A stretch of 64,000 bases of DNA from UBA4717 sp045577925 (GTDB lineage Bacteria > Bacillota > Clostridia > Oscillospirales > CAG-272). Shown piece by piece: positions 17,264 to 25,831 of this stretch (position 1 is its first letter; each line of letters begins with the position of its first letter). Location of the stretch: contig JAZNJH010000031.1 of assembly GCA_045577925.1 (NCBI GenBank), positions 1-64,000 on the forward strand, in the 5' to 3' direction. The notes below the pieces were generated by a model. It was not told where the DNA came from. It did not search any database and was given only the letters and a program-made list of their open reading frames with translations. The translations under genes were made by a program, and so were the position numbers.

Positions 17264-18013
17264 ATGGTAGTATTTGAAAAACCTAAGTCGCTTACAGACG
17301 CGCCTTTACATTATTGCCCCGGCTGTACGCATGGTATTATTCATAGACTTGTAGCTGAAGCTATCGACGAACTTGGTATACAGGGAAGAACTATCGGTGT
17401 AGCACCGGTAGGATGCTCGGTATTTGCATATAATTATTTTGACGTAGACATGGTACAGGCGGCACACGGACGTGCACCGGCAGTAGCAACAGGAGTTAAG
17501 CGTTCTGATCCGGGCAACATCGTATTTACATATCAAGGCGACGGTGACCTCGCAGCAATCGGTACCGCTGAAACTGTACACTCGGCCGCAAGAGGAGAGA
17601 ACATAACCGTAATCTTCGTAAATAACGCTATTTACGGCATGACAGGCGGACAGATGGCGCCCACAACGCTTCCCGGCCAGGTTACACAAACCTCTCCGTA
17701 CGGACGTGACGTTGAAAAGGTTGGCTATCCCGTGAAGGTTTGCGAAATGCTTTCTCAGATTGACGGCGCTTATTATCTTGAACGAGTTGCCGTTAATAAC
17801 GTTAAGAATGTAAAAAAAGCAAAGGCTGCAATCAAAAAGGCCTTTCAGAATCAGATAGACGGTAAAGGCTTCTCGCTTGTAGAGGTTATTTCTACCTGTC
17901 CGACAAACTGGGGTAAATCTCCCGTTGATGCACTTGCGTGGGTGGACGAAAAGATGATTCCGTATTATCCTCTCGGAGTTTATAAAGATAAGGACGGTGC
18001 CACAAATGAATAA
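17264..18013 (+). CDS. vorA: 2-oxoacid:ferredoxin oxidoreductase, beta (TPP-binding) subunit
   Basis: 249 residues. HYCPGCTHGIIH at the N-terminus and the TPP/Mg signature QGDGDLAAIGTAETVHSAARGENITVIFVNN (GDGD to the NN pair) are clear, then the YGMTGGQ loop. It holds the thiamine diphosphate where the 2-oxoacid is decarboxylated or the acyl-CoA is carboxylated. AAGGAAAGGAAGG lies upstream. It overlaps the gamma subunit by 8 bases. Confidence 0.92.
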   Translation: MVVFEKPKSLTDAPLHYCPGCTHGIIHRLVAEAIDELGIQGRTIGVAPVGCSVFAYNYFDVDMVQAAHGRAPAVATGVKRSDPGNIVFTYQGDGDLAAIGTAETVHSAARGENITVIFVNNAIYGMTGGQMAPTTLPGQVTQTSPYGRDVEKVGYPVKVCEMLSQIDGAYYLERVAVNNVKNVKKAKAAIKKAFQNQIDGKGFSLVEVISTCPTNWGKSPVDALAWVDEKMIPYYPLGVYKDKDGATNE

Positions 18014-18545
18014 GCAGATACTTATAGCTGGATTTGGCGGGCAAGGAATACTCTTTTCGGGCAAATTCCTTGCATACGAAGGACTTATTGACAACAAAGA
18101 AGTAAGCTGGCTCCCTTCATACGGCCCCGAAATGCGCGGCGGTACAGCAAACTGCAGTATTATATTAAGTGATACAAAGATCGGTTCGCCAATCGTTGAC
18201 AATCCTGATATTCTTATTGCTATGAACGCACCCTCTCTTGAGAAGTATGAAAATGCCGTTAATGCAGACGGCGAGATCTACGTTGATAGCTCTCTTATTG
18301 AAAAGAAGGTTGAGCGTGATGACGTTAACGCATATTATATCCCTGCAACAAAGCTTGCGTCTGATAACGGACTTTCGGGCCTTGCTAACATCATCATGAT
18401 CGGACTTATGATCAAAAAGAGTGGGATTGTACCTTATGAAAACATAGAAAAAGCAATGAAAAAGGTAGTTTCTGCTAAGCGCCCCGAACTGTTTGATCTT
18501 AATATTAAAGCTATTGAACTCGGCTATAACTACGAGGAGGCATAA
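18006..18545 (+). CDS. vorC: 2-oxoacid:ferredoxin oxidoreductase, gamma subunit
   Basis: 179 residues from the ATG at 18006 (AAGGA 11 bases upstream); a GTG nine bases earlier is less likely. ILIAGFGGQGILFSGKFLA is the family's N-terminal signature, followed by SYGPEMRGGTANC. This subunit closes the CoA-binding site. It completes a four-subunit enzyme with the three genes before it. Confidence 0.9.
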   Translation: MNKQILIAGFGGQGILFSGKFLAYEGLIDNKEVSWLPSYGPEMRGGTANCSIILSDTKIGSPIVDNPDILIAMNAPSLEKYENAVNADGEIYVDSSLIEKKVERDDVNAYYIPATKLASDNGLSGLANIIMIGLMIKKSGIVPYENIEKAMKKVVSAKRPELFDLNIKAIELGYNYEEA

Positions 18546-18549
18546 CTCA

Positions 18550-19101
18550 ATGAATGAACAGATAAAAGATATCGGTATGAGACTGAGACATCTTCGTGAA
18601 GATCTTGAAATAAGCGCTGAAACTATGGCAGCTAAGCTTGAGGTTGACGTTGATACTTACAGAGGATATGAATCGGGTGATTTGGATTTCTCATTCAGCC
18701 TTATATATAATGCAGCTGATATCCTTGGTGTTGACGTTCTGGACCTTATAAGCGGCAATGCCCCCACACTTTCTATGTGCAGCATGGTAAAAAAAGGGAA
18801 GGGTTATTCCGTTAAAAGAGATGATGAATATGATTACAAGCACCTCGCTTTTACGTTCAGAAACAAGAAGGCCGAGCCATTTCTTGTGACAATTTCACCC
18901 GATACGAAGCCGCCTGTAATGCACGATCACGAGGGACAGGAGTTCAACTATCTCCTTTCAGGCAAAATGATGCTTTATATCGGTGATATCTCTTACGAAC
19001 TTTCAAAAGGCGATAGCGTGTACTTTGATGCAAGCGTTCCGCATGCAGAGGTTGCGCTCGGCGATAAAGAAGCACAATTTATTGCCGTTGTAATTAAATA
19101 A
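18550..19101 (+). CDS. XRE-family regulator with C-terminal cupin domain
   Basis: 183 residues from the ATG nine bases after GAGGAGG. Residues about 8-63 are an XRE helix-turn-helix (LRHLREDLEISAETMAAKL, VDTYRGYESG), and 110-180 are a cupin with the expected metal-binding pattern (HDHEGQEF, GDSVYFDASVPH). This architecture often sits beside AMP-forming ligases and senses a small metabolite. It probably regulates the ligase gene 14 bases downstream or the whole operon. Confidence 0.88.
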   Translation: MNEQIKDIGMRLRHLREDLEISAETMAAKLEVDVDTYRGYESGDLDFSFSLIYNAADILGVDVLDLISGNAPTLSMCSMVKKGKGYSVKRDDEYDYKHLAFTFRNKKAEPFLVTISPDTKPPVMHDHEGQEFNYLLSGKMMLYIGDISYELSKGDSVYFDASVPHAEVALGDKEAQFIAVVIK

Positions 19102-19115
19102 AGAGGTAAATTACG

Positions 19116-20801
19116 ATGCCAATATATGAACAATTTGTAGGCGCATCAAGAGATGATTTTATATCTCTCAAGGATGCTCAGAAGAACTACAGACTGACTT
19201 ACAAAGATAATTACAATTTTGCTTATGACGTTTTAGACGTTCTTGGCAGAACTAAGCCCAATAAGCTTGCGATGCTATGGCTCTCAAAGGATAAAGAAGA
19301 AAAGAGATTTACATTCGGCGATATGATGTCCGGCTCCAATAAAGCTGCTAACTACTTCAGATCTCTTGGTATCCAAAAAGGCGACAGAGTACTACTTGTA
19401 TTAAGACGAAGCTATTATTTCTGGTTTTGTCTTATGGGACTTCATAAAATAGGAGCAATAGCCGTTCAGGCAACGGATATGCTCAAAGCAAAAGATTACG
19501 TATACAGATGTAATGCCGCTAAAATCAAGTGCGTTGTAGCAACAGATTTCGGTAATGCAACCGAGTATTTTGACGAGGGAGCAGACAAATACGAAACAGT
19601 AGAATTAAAGCTTGTTATCGGGCACAAAAAGGTTGACGGCTGGCTTGACTTCGAAGACGGCTTCAATGCCTCCAGCGATGAGTGGCACAGACCGACCGGT
19701 AAAGCCGCAACAAAAGCAGACGACACAATGCTCATGTCATTCTCTTCGGGCACATCAGGCTATCCCAAGATTATATCACACAACTTTAAATATACGCTTG
19801 GTCATATTATGACGGGTGTTTTCTGGCACAGAGTTGTTGACGGCGGACTCCATTTTACCATTTCCGATACAGGCTGGCTCAAATCTCTTTGGGGCAAAAT
19901 GTACGGTCAGTGGTTTGGCGAAAGTGCAGTTCTTGTTTATGATTTTGACAGATTCGATCCTGCCGATATTCTTTCAGTTATTGAATCTACAAAGGTCACA
20001 ACGTTCTGCGTACCACCCACAATGTATCGTATGATGCTTGAACAGGACGTTAGCAAGTACGATCTTTCTTCGCTTACACATTGCTGTTCTGCAGGCGAAG
20101 CACTTAATCCTGAAATCTTTAATAAATGGAAAAAGGCTACGGGACTTAAGATATACGAGGGCTTCGGACAGACCGAAACATGCCTTTGCATAGGCACGCT
20201 CTATCCCTGGACAGAGCCTGTGCCCGGCACACTCGGTTATCCGATCCCTGGTTACGACGTACATATTCTTGATAGTGAAAACAACTCCTGCCAGCGCGGC
20301 ACAACAGGTGAGATCTGCATCCGTGTACTCAGCGCAAACCGTAAATCCTGCGGACTTCTTGATTCGTATAACATGAATCAGGAAGATACAAAAAAAGCCA
20401 TGTACGGCGGATTCTACCATACAGGCGACACCGCGTACAGAGATGAAACGGGTGTTTTCAGATACGTTGGCAGAAATGATGACGTTATCAAATCTTCTGG
20501 TTACCGTATCGGGCCCTTTGAAATTGAAAGTGTAATGGTTGAGCACGATGCCGTAAAAGAAGTTGCAGTAATCGGTGTACCCGATCCTGTACGCGGTTTT
20601 GCAGTCAAGGCGGTAGTTGTCCTCAATAAAGGCTTCGAGCCGAGCGATATTCTTACAAAAGAACTTCAGAAATACGTTAAGGACAATACAGCTCCGTATA
20701 AATATCCGAGAATTATCGAATACGTGGACGAGCTACCAAAGACCTTTAACGGTAAGATAAGAAGAAGCGAAATAAGAGAAAAAGAAGCAACCAAAGCATA
20801 A
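19116..20801 (+). CDS. AMP-forming acyl-CoA synthetase (short/medium-chain type)
   Basis: 561 residues. The AMP-binding P-loop FSSGTSGYPKI lies near residue 210, then GEALNPE, GFGQTE, YHTGD, GRNDDVIKSSGYRIGPFE and the C-terminal lysine in FNGKIRRSE. It resembles medium-chain/benzoate-type acyl-CoA synthetases (AcsM-like). As the last gene after the 2-oxoacid:ferredoxin oxidoreductase, it could activate free isobutyrate, isovalerate or phenylacetate-type acids to the acyl-CoA that the oxidoreductase carboxylates. GAGGTAA precedes the ATG. The acid used is inferred only from context. Confidence 0.9.
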   Translation: MPIYEQFVGASRDDFISLKDAQKNYRLTYKDNYNFAYDVLDVLGRTKPNKLAMLWLSKDKEEKRFTFGDMMSGSNKAANYFRSLGIQKGDRVLLVLRRSYYFWFCLMGLHKIGAIAVQATDMLKAKDYVYRCNAAKIKCVVATDFGNATEYFDEGADKYETVELKLVIGHKKVDGWLDFEDGFNASSDEWHRPTGKAATKADDTMLMSFSSGTSGYPKIISHNFKYTLGHIMTGVFWHRVVDGGLHFTISDTGWLKSLWGKMYGQWFGESAVLVYDFDRFDPADILSVIESTKVTTFCVPPTMYRMMLEQDVSKYDLSSLTHCCSAGEALNPEIFNKWKKATGLKIYEGFGQTETCLCIGTLYPWTEPVPGTLGYPIPGYDVHILDSENNSCQRGTTGEICIRVLSANRKSCGLLDSYNMNQEDTKKAMYGGFYHTGDTAYRDETGVFRYVGRNDDVIKSSGYRIGPFEIESVMVEHDAVKEVAVIGVPDPVRGFAVKAVVVLNKGFEPSDILTKELQKYVKDNTAPYKYPRIIEYVDELPKTFNGKIRRSEIREKEATKA

Positions 20802-20802
20802 C

Positions 20803-20831
20803 AAAAAGCCGAGTTAAACACTCGGCTTTTT
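20803..20831. terminator. Bidirectional terminator between convergent genes
   Basis: AAAAAGCCGAG pairs with CTCGGCTTTTT around TTAAACA. T-runs lie on both strands, so it ends the long plus-strand operon and also the TetM-like gene on the minus strand, whose stop codon touches the right arm. Confidence 0.9.
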
Positions 20832-23403
20832 AAATTTTATTATTGTTTTCAATAAATTCGCGCATTTCCTTTTCGGCAAGAAGAATTTCATCCCACAGTT
20901 CAAAAGGAGTAACTCTTGCGGCACCACTGCCAAATATTATCATCTGAATCTGCCCGTCAGACGTTGCAACGCGTACTCTGTAATCCTTCGAGAGCTTTTT
21001 AACTACCTTTTCAATATATTGATCAGCCGTTTCGGCTTCTCTCGTGTAAATTACAGAAATTCCGTGAACTTGTTCAACAGAGCCAACTCCGCCCTTAACT
21101 TTGTATGCATCAAAAACAAGTATTACATTGTTTCTTCTCATTGCCTGATAGCTTGAAACTTTATCAATAAGAAGACACCTGGCTAGATCAAGGCTTTCTT
21201 CGGCGGCATGCTTTAATTCTTCACAGGCAAAAATGATATTGTAACCGTCTATTAATAAATAAGTTTCTGTTGGTGCTTTGATTTTCGCAGGTTTAATATT
21301 GACTGAAGTCGCACTGTGTTCCTTGGGCGTTTTAAGTATATCCGGCTCACGCCTCTTTATTTTTCCGTAGGTCGCCTCAAAAATTCGAAGGATTTCTTCT
21401 TCATCAGCTATCATTGAAGAATAATCTCTCTTTTTCGGCTTTGGCAACTCGTATACGGGCTCAACCTTATCTTTCAAGAGCGGAATATGCATGTAGTTAA
21501 ACACATCATACCACTTTACCAAGAAACCGCTTCCGTGCGAGCAAAAGACTGAATCGGGAGTATTCATAAGATCTGATTCGGGATCGTATGCAAATTCAGA
21601 TATTACGTTTTCACCGTTTATGCAGGGAGCATACCCATCAAAATTGAAAGAAAGCTTTCCTTTACCATGAGTATACGACAAAACCTGCTTGTTGTATTCA
21701 CGTATTGAGGAAACGGGGGCTCGTCCGTGTATTATTGATATTTCAGATCCACTTTCACCTACCTCATACTCAGCCTGCATACATGAAAGATCGGTCATTG
21801 CTCTGCCAACGCACTCAAATGGAACTTCGAGCACAAATGCATACCATGGTTCAAGCAAAACGCACTTACTCTCTGCCTTTGCTTGCATGAGTCCCTGCCT
21901 GAGAGCACGATACGTTGCCTGCCTGAAATCGCCGCCTTCAGTGTGTTTTTGATGCGCTTTGCCGCTTACAAGTGCAATTCTCACATCTGTCAAGGGTGAA
22001 CCGGTAAGCACTCCAAGATGTTCTTTTTCGGCAAGATGAGTAAGAACCAGTCTTTGCCAATTGCGGTCAAGCTCGTTTTCCGAGCATTCGCTTGTAAATA
22101 CAAGACCGCTGCCACGCTTGGCCGGAGTAATTTTCAGATGTACTTCAGAATAATGCCTGAGCGGTTCATAATGCCCAACACCCTCAAACTCTTCGCTGAT
22201 AGTCTCTTTATATATTATACTGCCGTGCTCAAATTCAGCTTTTAGTCCGAAACGTTCGTCAAGAACTCTCTTTAGCACTTCAAGCTGAATCTCTCCCATT
22301 ATCTGAACGTTGATTTTCTGAAGATGTTCATTAAAGCTGACGCGCATCTGGGTGTCTTCTTGTTCAAGCTTTCTGAAAACTGCAAGAGCAGAAGTTATAT
22401 CCGCAGCATCCTCAAGCTTTACACTGTAAGTAAATACGGGCTCGCTTATAAGCTTGTTTTCTTGGATTTCATCACCTATCACATCACCGGGAAGAGCGGA
22501 CGTAATGCCTGTAACAGCGCATATCTGCCCAGCAATTGCCTCATCAGCAGGAGTAAACTTCGTGCCCGAATAAATGCGTATTTCATTGATCTTTTCATTT
22601 CTGCCGTTTATATTTATTACAGACTTTACTTTCAGCTTGCCGCCCGTTATTTTCATGTGTGTGAGCCTGTTTGACCGCTCATCCTCCGAGACCTTGTAAA
22701 TACGCGCACGAAGTTCATTCGGGTATTTCTTTTCAAGTGTCAATTCATCTAAAGCATCCATAAACTCGCGCACACCGTCATTTTTAAGGGCCGAGCCAAA
22801 ATAACAAGGGAATATCTTTCGCGAAAGTATTGCATATTTAAGGGCATCTTGAGAAAACGTACCGGTTTCTTCATATTCATCGAACAAAGCTTCGTCAAGA
22901 AGCGCTGCTTGCTCCATAAAACCCTCGTAGATTTCTGAAAAATCAAAGCATCCATCTGAAAGACGGTTTTTGATATCAGACATCACGGTGTCGATATTAC
23001 ATGACGCAAGATCAGTTTTATTAACGAAAATAAAAGTGGGTATATTATAGTGCTCAAGCAGTTTCCATAAAGTTTCGGTGTGACTTTGAACTCCGTCTGA
23101 TCCGCTTATCACAAGTATAGCATAATCAAGCACACGCAAAGTGCGCTCGGTTTCAGCTGTAAAATCAACGTGTCCGGGCGTATCTAGGAGTGTAACGGCG
23201 GTAGTGGAGAGCTTAAATTCGGCCTGCTTTGAAAAAATTGTAATACCACGGTCGCGCTCGATGTTATCAGTATCAAGAAAAGAGTCACGTTTATCAACAC
23301 GGCCGAGCTTTTGTATCTCACCCGAATTGTATAAAAGTGCCTCAGATAAAGTCGTTTTTCCAGAATCGACATGTGCGATAATACCGATAACAAGCTTTTT
23401 CAT
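20830..23403 (-). CDS. TetM/EF-G-like translation GTPase fused to a YacP-type NYN domain
   Basis: 857 residues from the ATG at 23403 with TAGGAG upstream. Residues 1 to about 640 follow ribosomal-protection proteins of the Tet(M)/EF-G type: AHVDSGKTT, DTPGH, NKTD and SALKNDG in the GTPase domain, then domains II-V. Residues about 714-857 are a YacP-like NYN (PIN-type) domain: LLIDGYNII, VILVFDAY, YTREAETADQYIEK, ATSDG and IFGSGA, keeping the acidic residues expected for RNA cleavage. Tet(M) itself is about 640 residues, so the tail is extra. Likely a ribosome-associated GTPase with RNA-cutting capacity; resistance to tetracycline is not implied. Confidence 0.88.
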   Translation of the reverse strand: MKKLVIGIIAHVDSGKTTLSEALLYNSGEIQKLGRVDKRDSFLDTDNIERDRGITIFSKQAEFKLSTTAVTLLDTPGHVDFTAETERTLRVLDYAILVISGSDGVQSHTETLWKLLEHYNIPTFIFVNKTDLASCNIDTVMSDIKNRLSDGCFDFSEIYEGFMEQAALLDEALFDEYEETGTFSQDALKYAILSRKIFPCYFGSALKNDGVREFMDALDELTLEKKYPNELRARIYKVSEDERSNRLTHMKITGGKLKVKSVININGRNEKINEIRIYSGTKFTPADEAIAGQICAVTGITSALPGDVIGDEIQENKLISEPVFTYSVKLEDAADITSALAVFRKLEQEDTQMRVSFNEHLQKINVQIMGEIQLEVLKRVLDERFGLKAEFEHGSIIYKETISEEFEGVGHYEPLRHYSEVHLKITPAKRGSGLVFTSECSENELDRNWQRLVLTHLAEKEHLGVLTGSPLTDVRIALVSGKAHQKHTEGGDFRQATYRALRQGLMQAKAESKCVLLEPWYAFVLEVPFECVGRAMTDLSCMQAEYEVGESGSEISIIHGRAPVSSIREYNKQVLSYTHGKGKLSFNFDGYAPCINGENVISEFAYDPESDLMNTPDSVFCSHGSGFLVKWYDVFNYMHIPLLKDKVEPVYELPKPKKRDYSSMIADEEEILRIFEATYGKIKRREPDILKTPKEHSATSVNIKPAKIKAPTETYLLIDGYNIIFACEELKHAAEESLDLARCLLIDKVSSYQAMRRNNVILVFDAYKVKGGVGSVEQVHGISVIYTREAETADQYIEKVVKKLSKDYRVRVATSDGQIQMIIFGSGAARVTPFELWDEILLAEKEMREFIENNNKI

Positions 23404-23430
23404 ATATGCTCCTACCATTTGATATTTATA

Positions 23431-23458
23431 ATTATATCATAAAACTATATTATTTCAA
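23431..23458 (-). promoter_or_regulatory. Promoter of the TetM-YacP-like gene
   Basis: On the minus strand TTGAAA and TATAAT are separated by 16 bases and end about 28 bases before the start codon. Confidence 0.6.
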
Positions 23459-23489
23459 TACCCGATTAAAATTTATACATTTAATTACC

Positions 23490-23517
23490 TTGCATTTTTT
23501 TGGTTTTATGGTATAAT
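23490..23517 (+). promoter_or_regulatory. Promoter of the 2-hydroxyacid dehydrogenase gene
   Basis: TTGCAT and TATAAT with a 16-base spacer, 31 bases before the start; it lies back to back with the minus-strand promoter. Confidence 0.65.
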
Positions 23518-23548
23518 CGATATATAAAATATAATGAAAGGTGATATC

Positions 23549-24484
23549 ATGAAAACAGTAGTGCTTGACGGACACGCAGTAAACCCGGGGGATTTAAGTT
23601 GGGATTGGCTCGCCGAAGCAGGTGAATATACAGTATATGACCAGACTTTGCGCGAAGAGATAATCGAGCGCGCAATTGATGCAGACCATATTATAACAAA
23701 TAAAGTTGTATTTGATAAGGAAATATTAGATAAACTTCCTAAGCTTAAATATATAGGACTAACCGCAACCGGTTTTAATATAATAGATACAGAGTATGCC
23801 GCTAAAAAAGGGGTGGTTGTAACAAACGTACCTGCGTACAGCACCGAATCGGTAGCGCAGCATACGTTCGCACTTATGCTTGAGCTTATGACTCGTCCGG
23901 CATTACATGACGAGAGCGTTAAGGCAGGGAAGTGGGCGGACAATTCTTACTTCTGCTATTGGCTTACACCTCAAATAGAAATATCAGGTAAAACACTTGG
24001 GATAATAGGCGGAGGTCAGATAGGAATGAGAGTTGCCGAAATCGCAAAAGCATTTGGCATGAAAACTCTCGTTTACGGAAAAGCAATGAAGACGGGACGC
24101 TCAACACTTGATGAAGTTCTGAAAAACAGCGATATAATATCTATACATTGTCCGATGAACAAAGATACAGATAAGCTTATATGTGCAAATACAATCGCTA
24201 AAATGCGTGATGGCGTGTATATAGTAAATACTGCACGTGGAGGAATAATAAATGAAGATGATTTAGCGCAAGCGCTAACCGCCGGAAAGGTTGCAGGCTT
24301 TGCGGCAGACGTAATTTCCTCTGAACCGCCGCAGAACACTAACCCTCTGATACTTGCGCCGAACACTATTATAACACCGCATCTTGCATGGGCGACTCAC
24401 GAATCCCGCTCACGTCTAATGGGCGGGGTACGAGATAATCTTTTAGGCTTTATCAGCGGCAACGTACAAAATCAGGTTAATTAA
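23549..24484 (+). CDS. D-2-hydroxyacid dehydrogenase (glycerate dehydrogenase-like)
   Basis: 311 residues from the ATG after AAAGGTG. The NAD-binding Rossmann motif is LGIIGGGQIGMRV near residue 145. The catalytic Arg is in NTARGG, the Glu in DVISSEPP and the His in TPHLAWAT. The family reduces 2-oxoacids or hydroxypyruvate to D-hydroxyacids. Transcribed alone, with its own promoter and terminator. Hydroxypyruvate/glyoxylate reduction is the commonest assignment for this subgroup, but the substrate is not provable here. Confidence 0.9.
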   Translation: MKTVVLDGHAVNPGDLSWDWLAEAGEYTVYDQTLREEIIERAIDADHIITNKVVFDKEILDKLPKLKYIGLTATGFNIIDTEYAAKKGVVVTNVPAYSTESVAQHTFALMLELMTRPALHDESVKAGKWADNSYFCYWLTPQIEISGKTLGIIGGGQIGMRVAEIAKAFGMKTLVYGKAMKTGRSTLDEVLKNSDIISIHCPMNKDTDKLICANTIAKMRDGVYIVNTARGGIINEDDLAQALTAGKVAGFAADVISSEPPQNTNPLILAPNTIITPHLAWATHESRSRLMGGVRDNLLGFISGNVQNQVN

Positions 24485-24493
24485 CAAATGACA

Positions 24494-24522
24494 GGCTCAG
24501 CTGTTTTAGCTGAGCCTTAATA
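24494..24522 (+). terminator. Terminator of the hydroxyacid dehydrogenase gene
   Basis: GGCTCAGCT pairs with AGCTGAGCC around GTTTT, followed by TTAATATT. Confidence 0.8.
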
Positions 24523-24544
24523 TTGTATTATTTAAAAAATACTC

Positions 24545-24573
24545 TTGACAACGTAAAATATATTTGGTAAAAT
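24545..24573 (+). promoter_or_regulatory. Sigma-A promoter of tRNA-Leu(CAG)
   Basis: TTGACA and TAAAAT separated by 17 bases, ending 18 bases before the tRNA. Confidence 0.85.
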
Positions 24574-24591
24574 AATATTTGTTGTAAATAT

Positions 24592-24678
24592 GCGGGTATG
24601 GCGGAATTGGCAGACGCGCTAGATTCAGGTTCTAGTGAAAGCAATTTCATATGGGTTCAAGTCCCATTACCCGCACCA
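24592..24678 (+). tRNA. tRNA-Leu (anticodon CAG)
   Basis: Class II tRNA of 87 bases with encoded CCA. The acceptor GCGGGTA pairs with TACCCGC. The anticodon stem CTAGA/TCTAG holds the loop TTCAGGT with CAG at positions 34-36, and a long variable arm precedes the GGGTTCAAGTCCC T arm. It reads CUG and is a single-gene transcript with its own promoter and terminator. Confidence 0.95.
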
Positions 24679-24686
24679 AACAGTAG

Positions 24687-24728
24687 AAATCCGAACCTCG
24701 TCACACGACAGTGTGGTTCGGATTTATC
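24687..24728 (+). terminator. Terminator of tRNA-Leu(CAG)
   Basis: AAATCCGAACC pairs with GGTTCGGATTT; the inner CACAC/GTGTG extends the stem, and ATCTTTG follows. Confidence 0.8.
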
Positions 24729-24789
24729 TTTGTTAATTGCACCAAAAGTCTCGTGAATGTTATGTTTCCTTGATTTTCTTTATATCAAT

Positions 24790-24832
24790 AATAAAGAGTC
24801 AGCTTATCATTTAATTAGCTGACTCTTTGTTT
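24790..24832. terminator. Bidirectional terminator before the ROK-like gene
   Basis: AAAGAGTCAGCT pairs with AGCTGACTCTTT around TATCATTTAATT. T-rich tails on both sides suit it to end the minus-strand ROK-like gene. The stretch from 24729 to 24789 holds nothing I can identify. Confidence 0.8.
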
Positions 24833-24835
24833 ATT

Positions 24836-25693
24836 TTATCTTCCGAGAAGTGCAGCACCGATCAGTGCTGTATCCACCATCATGTTTGAAAATCTGACGT
24901 TACATTTATTTGGCGCATCATGGGTATACTGTTCGCGCAGGACGATATCCAACAACGGCTTCATAAGCTCGTCACCAACCTCGGTAAAAGGACCGTCAAG
25001 CACCAACTCATGCGGTTGGAAAAGGTTGATTATATCAGTAATACCGCTTGCCAAATATTCTACGTAAAGCTTTTTAGCGCGCTCTGCATCTGGTGTAGTC
25101 ATATTAAAAAGTTTTTTGTGTGTTAAAAATTCGGCATCTGCAACGCCTGATTCAGCGGCAATGCGCTTAAGCCCCGAATTGCCGGCATATGCCTCAAAAC
25201 ACCCCTGTCTGCCACAAGTACAGTTATATCCGCCGAAATTAATAACTATATGAGCAATATCGCCTCCTAGTTGATGAGCACCGGAATATATCTTTTTATC
25301 TATAACTATACCGGTCTCTATTGTATCGTCTATCTTAAGCATAACTAAATAGGGCGTGTCATTGGACGTGTAAGCTTCACCAAGCGATTTTGCACTTATG
25401 ACAGATGATCCAAAACACTTAATACCGGTATTCTTTTCTATGTCTGTTGTGATAGAGTCCAGGGCGTCCATAGAATCTTCAACAGCAACGCCAATATAAT
25501 CTACATCAGACGTCTTTAATCCAGACTCGGATATCACATCTAAGCATAGCTTAGAAACGTTTGTATTAACCCCGCTTTTTTTCAATATAAGTTTGTATTT
25601 TTCATTGTATAATGCAACTCTGGACAGCTCTTTTTCAATAACTGCACTTATAATAAACATTTGTTTCTCCAATTCAATTCGCTTATATGGCAT
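24836..25693 (-). CDS. ROK-family protein lacking kinase motifs (pseudokinase)
   Basis: 285 residues from the ATG after GAGGAA. A second ATG at 25660 has GGAG six bases upstream and starts where the domain begins (274 residues). The ROK zinc motif CTCGRQGCFEAYAG near 175 is intact, and the C-terminal VDTALIGAALLG fits the fold. The N-terminal ATP-phosphate motif DxGGT is replaced by a VIEKELSRV-type stretch. The catalytic END of sugar kinases is absent (SSVIS), and GTGVGGG reads DDTIETG. It therefore cannot work as a normal sugar kinase. It has no DNA-binding domain and is divergent from nagA, which suggests a sugar-sensing partner protein. Confidence 0.82.
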   Translation of the reverse strand: MPYKRIELEKQMFIISAVIEKELSRVALYNEKYKLILKKSGVNTNVSKLCLDVISESGLKTSDVDYIGVAVEDSMDALDSITTDIEKNTGIKCFGSSVISAKSLGEAYTSNDTPYLVMLKIDDTIETGIVIDKKIYSGAHQLGGDIAHIVINFGGYNCTCGRQGCFEAYAGNSGLKRIAAESGVADAEFLTHKKLFNMTTPDAERAKKLYVEYLASGITDIINLFQPHELVLDGPFTEVGDELMKPLLDIVLREQYTHDAPNKCNVRFSNMMVDTALIGAALLGR

Positions 25694-25783
25694 TATTTCC
25701 TCATATTCATGTATTATACTAACATATATTTTTCAGAAAATAAAGATAAGGTGTTGAAAATTCATAGAAAATTCATAAAGCTC

Positions 25784-25792
25784 TGTTATAAT
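25784..25792 (+). promoter_or_regulatory. Extended -10 promoter of nagA
   Basis: TGTTATAAT is a perfect extended -10 element, 39 bases before the nagA start. The -35 region is poor, so the promoter may need an activator. It lies in the divergent region shared with the ROK-like gene. Confidence 0.6.
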
Positions 25793-25831
25793 ACATATTA
25801 GTAATAATTTACTTACAAGGAGTAACATGTT

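Noticed and set aside
17306..18202. 298-residue minus-strand frame opposite the oxidoreductase beta and gamma subunits
   Set aside because: Both plus-strand genes have intact family motifs and ribosome sites; this frame has neither and is a shadow.
20830..23403. Acquired tetracycline resistance gene
   Set aside because: Only the GTPase part is Tet(M)-like. The fused NYN domain, the ordinary base composition and the absence of mobile-element genes speak for a resident chromosomal factor.
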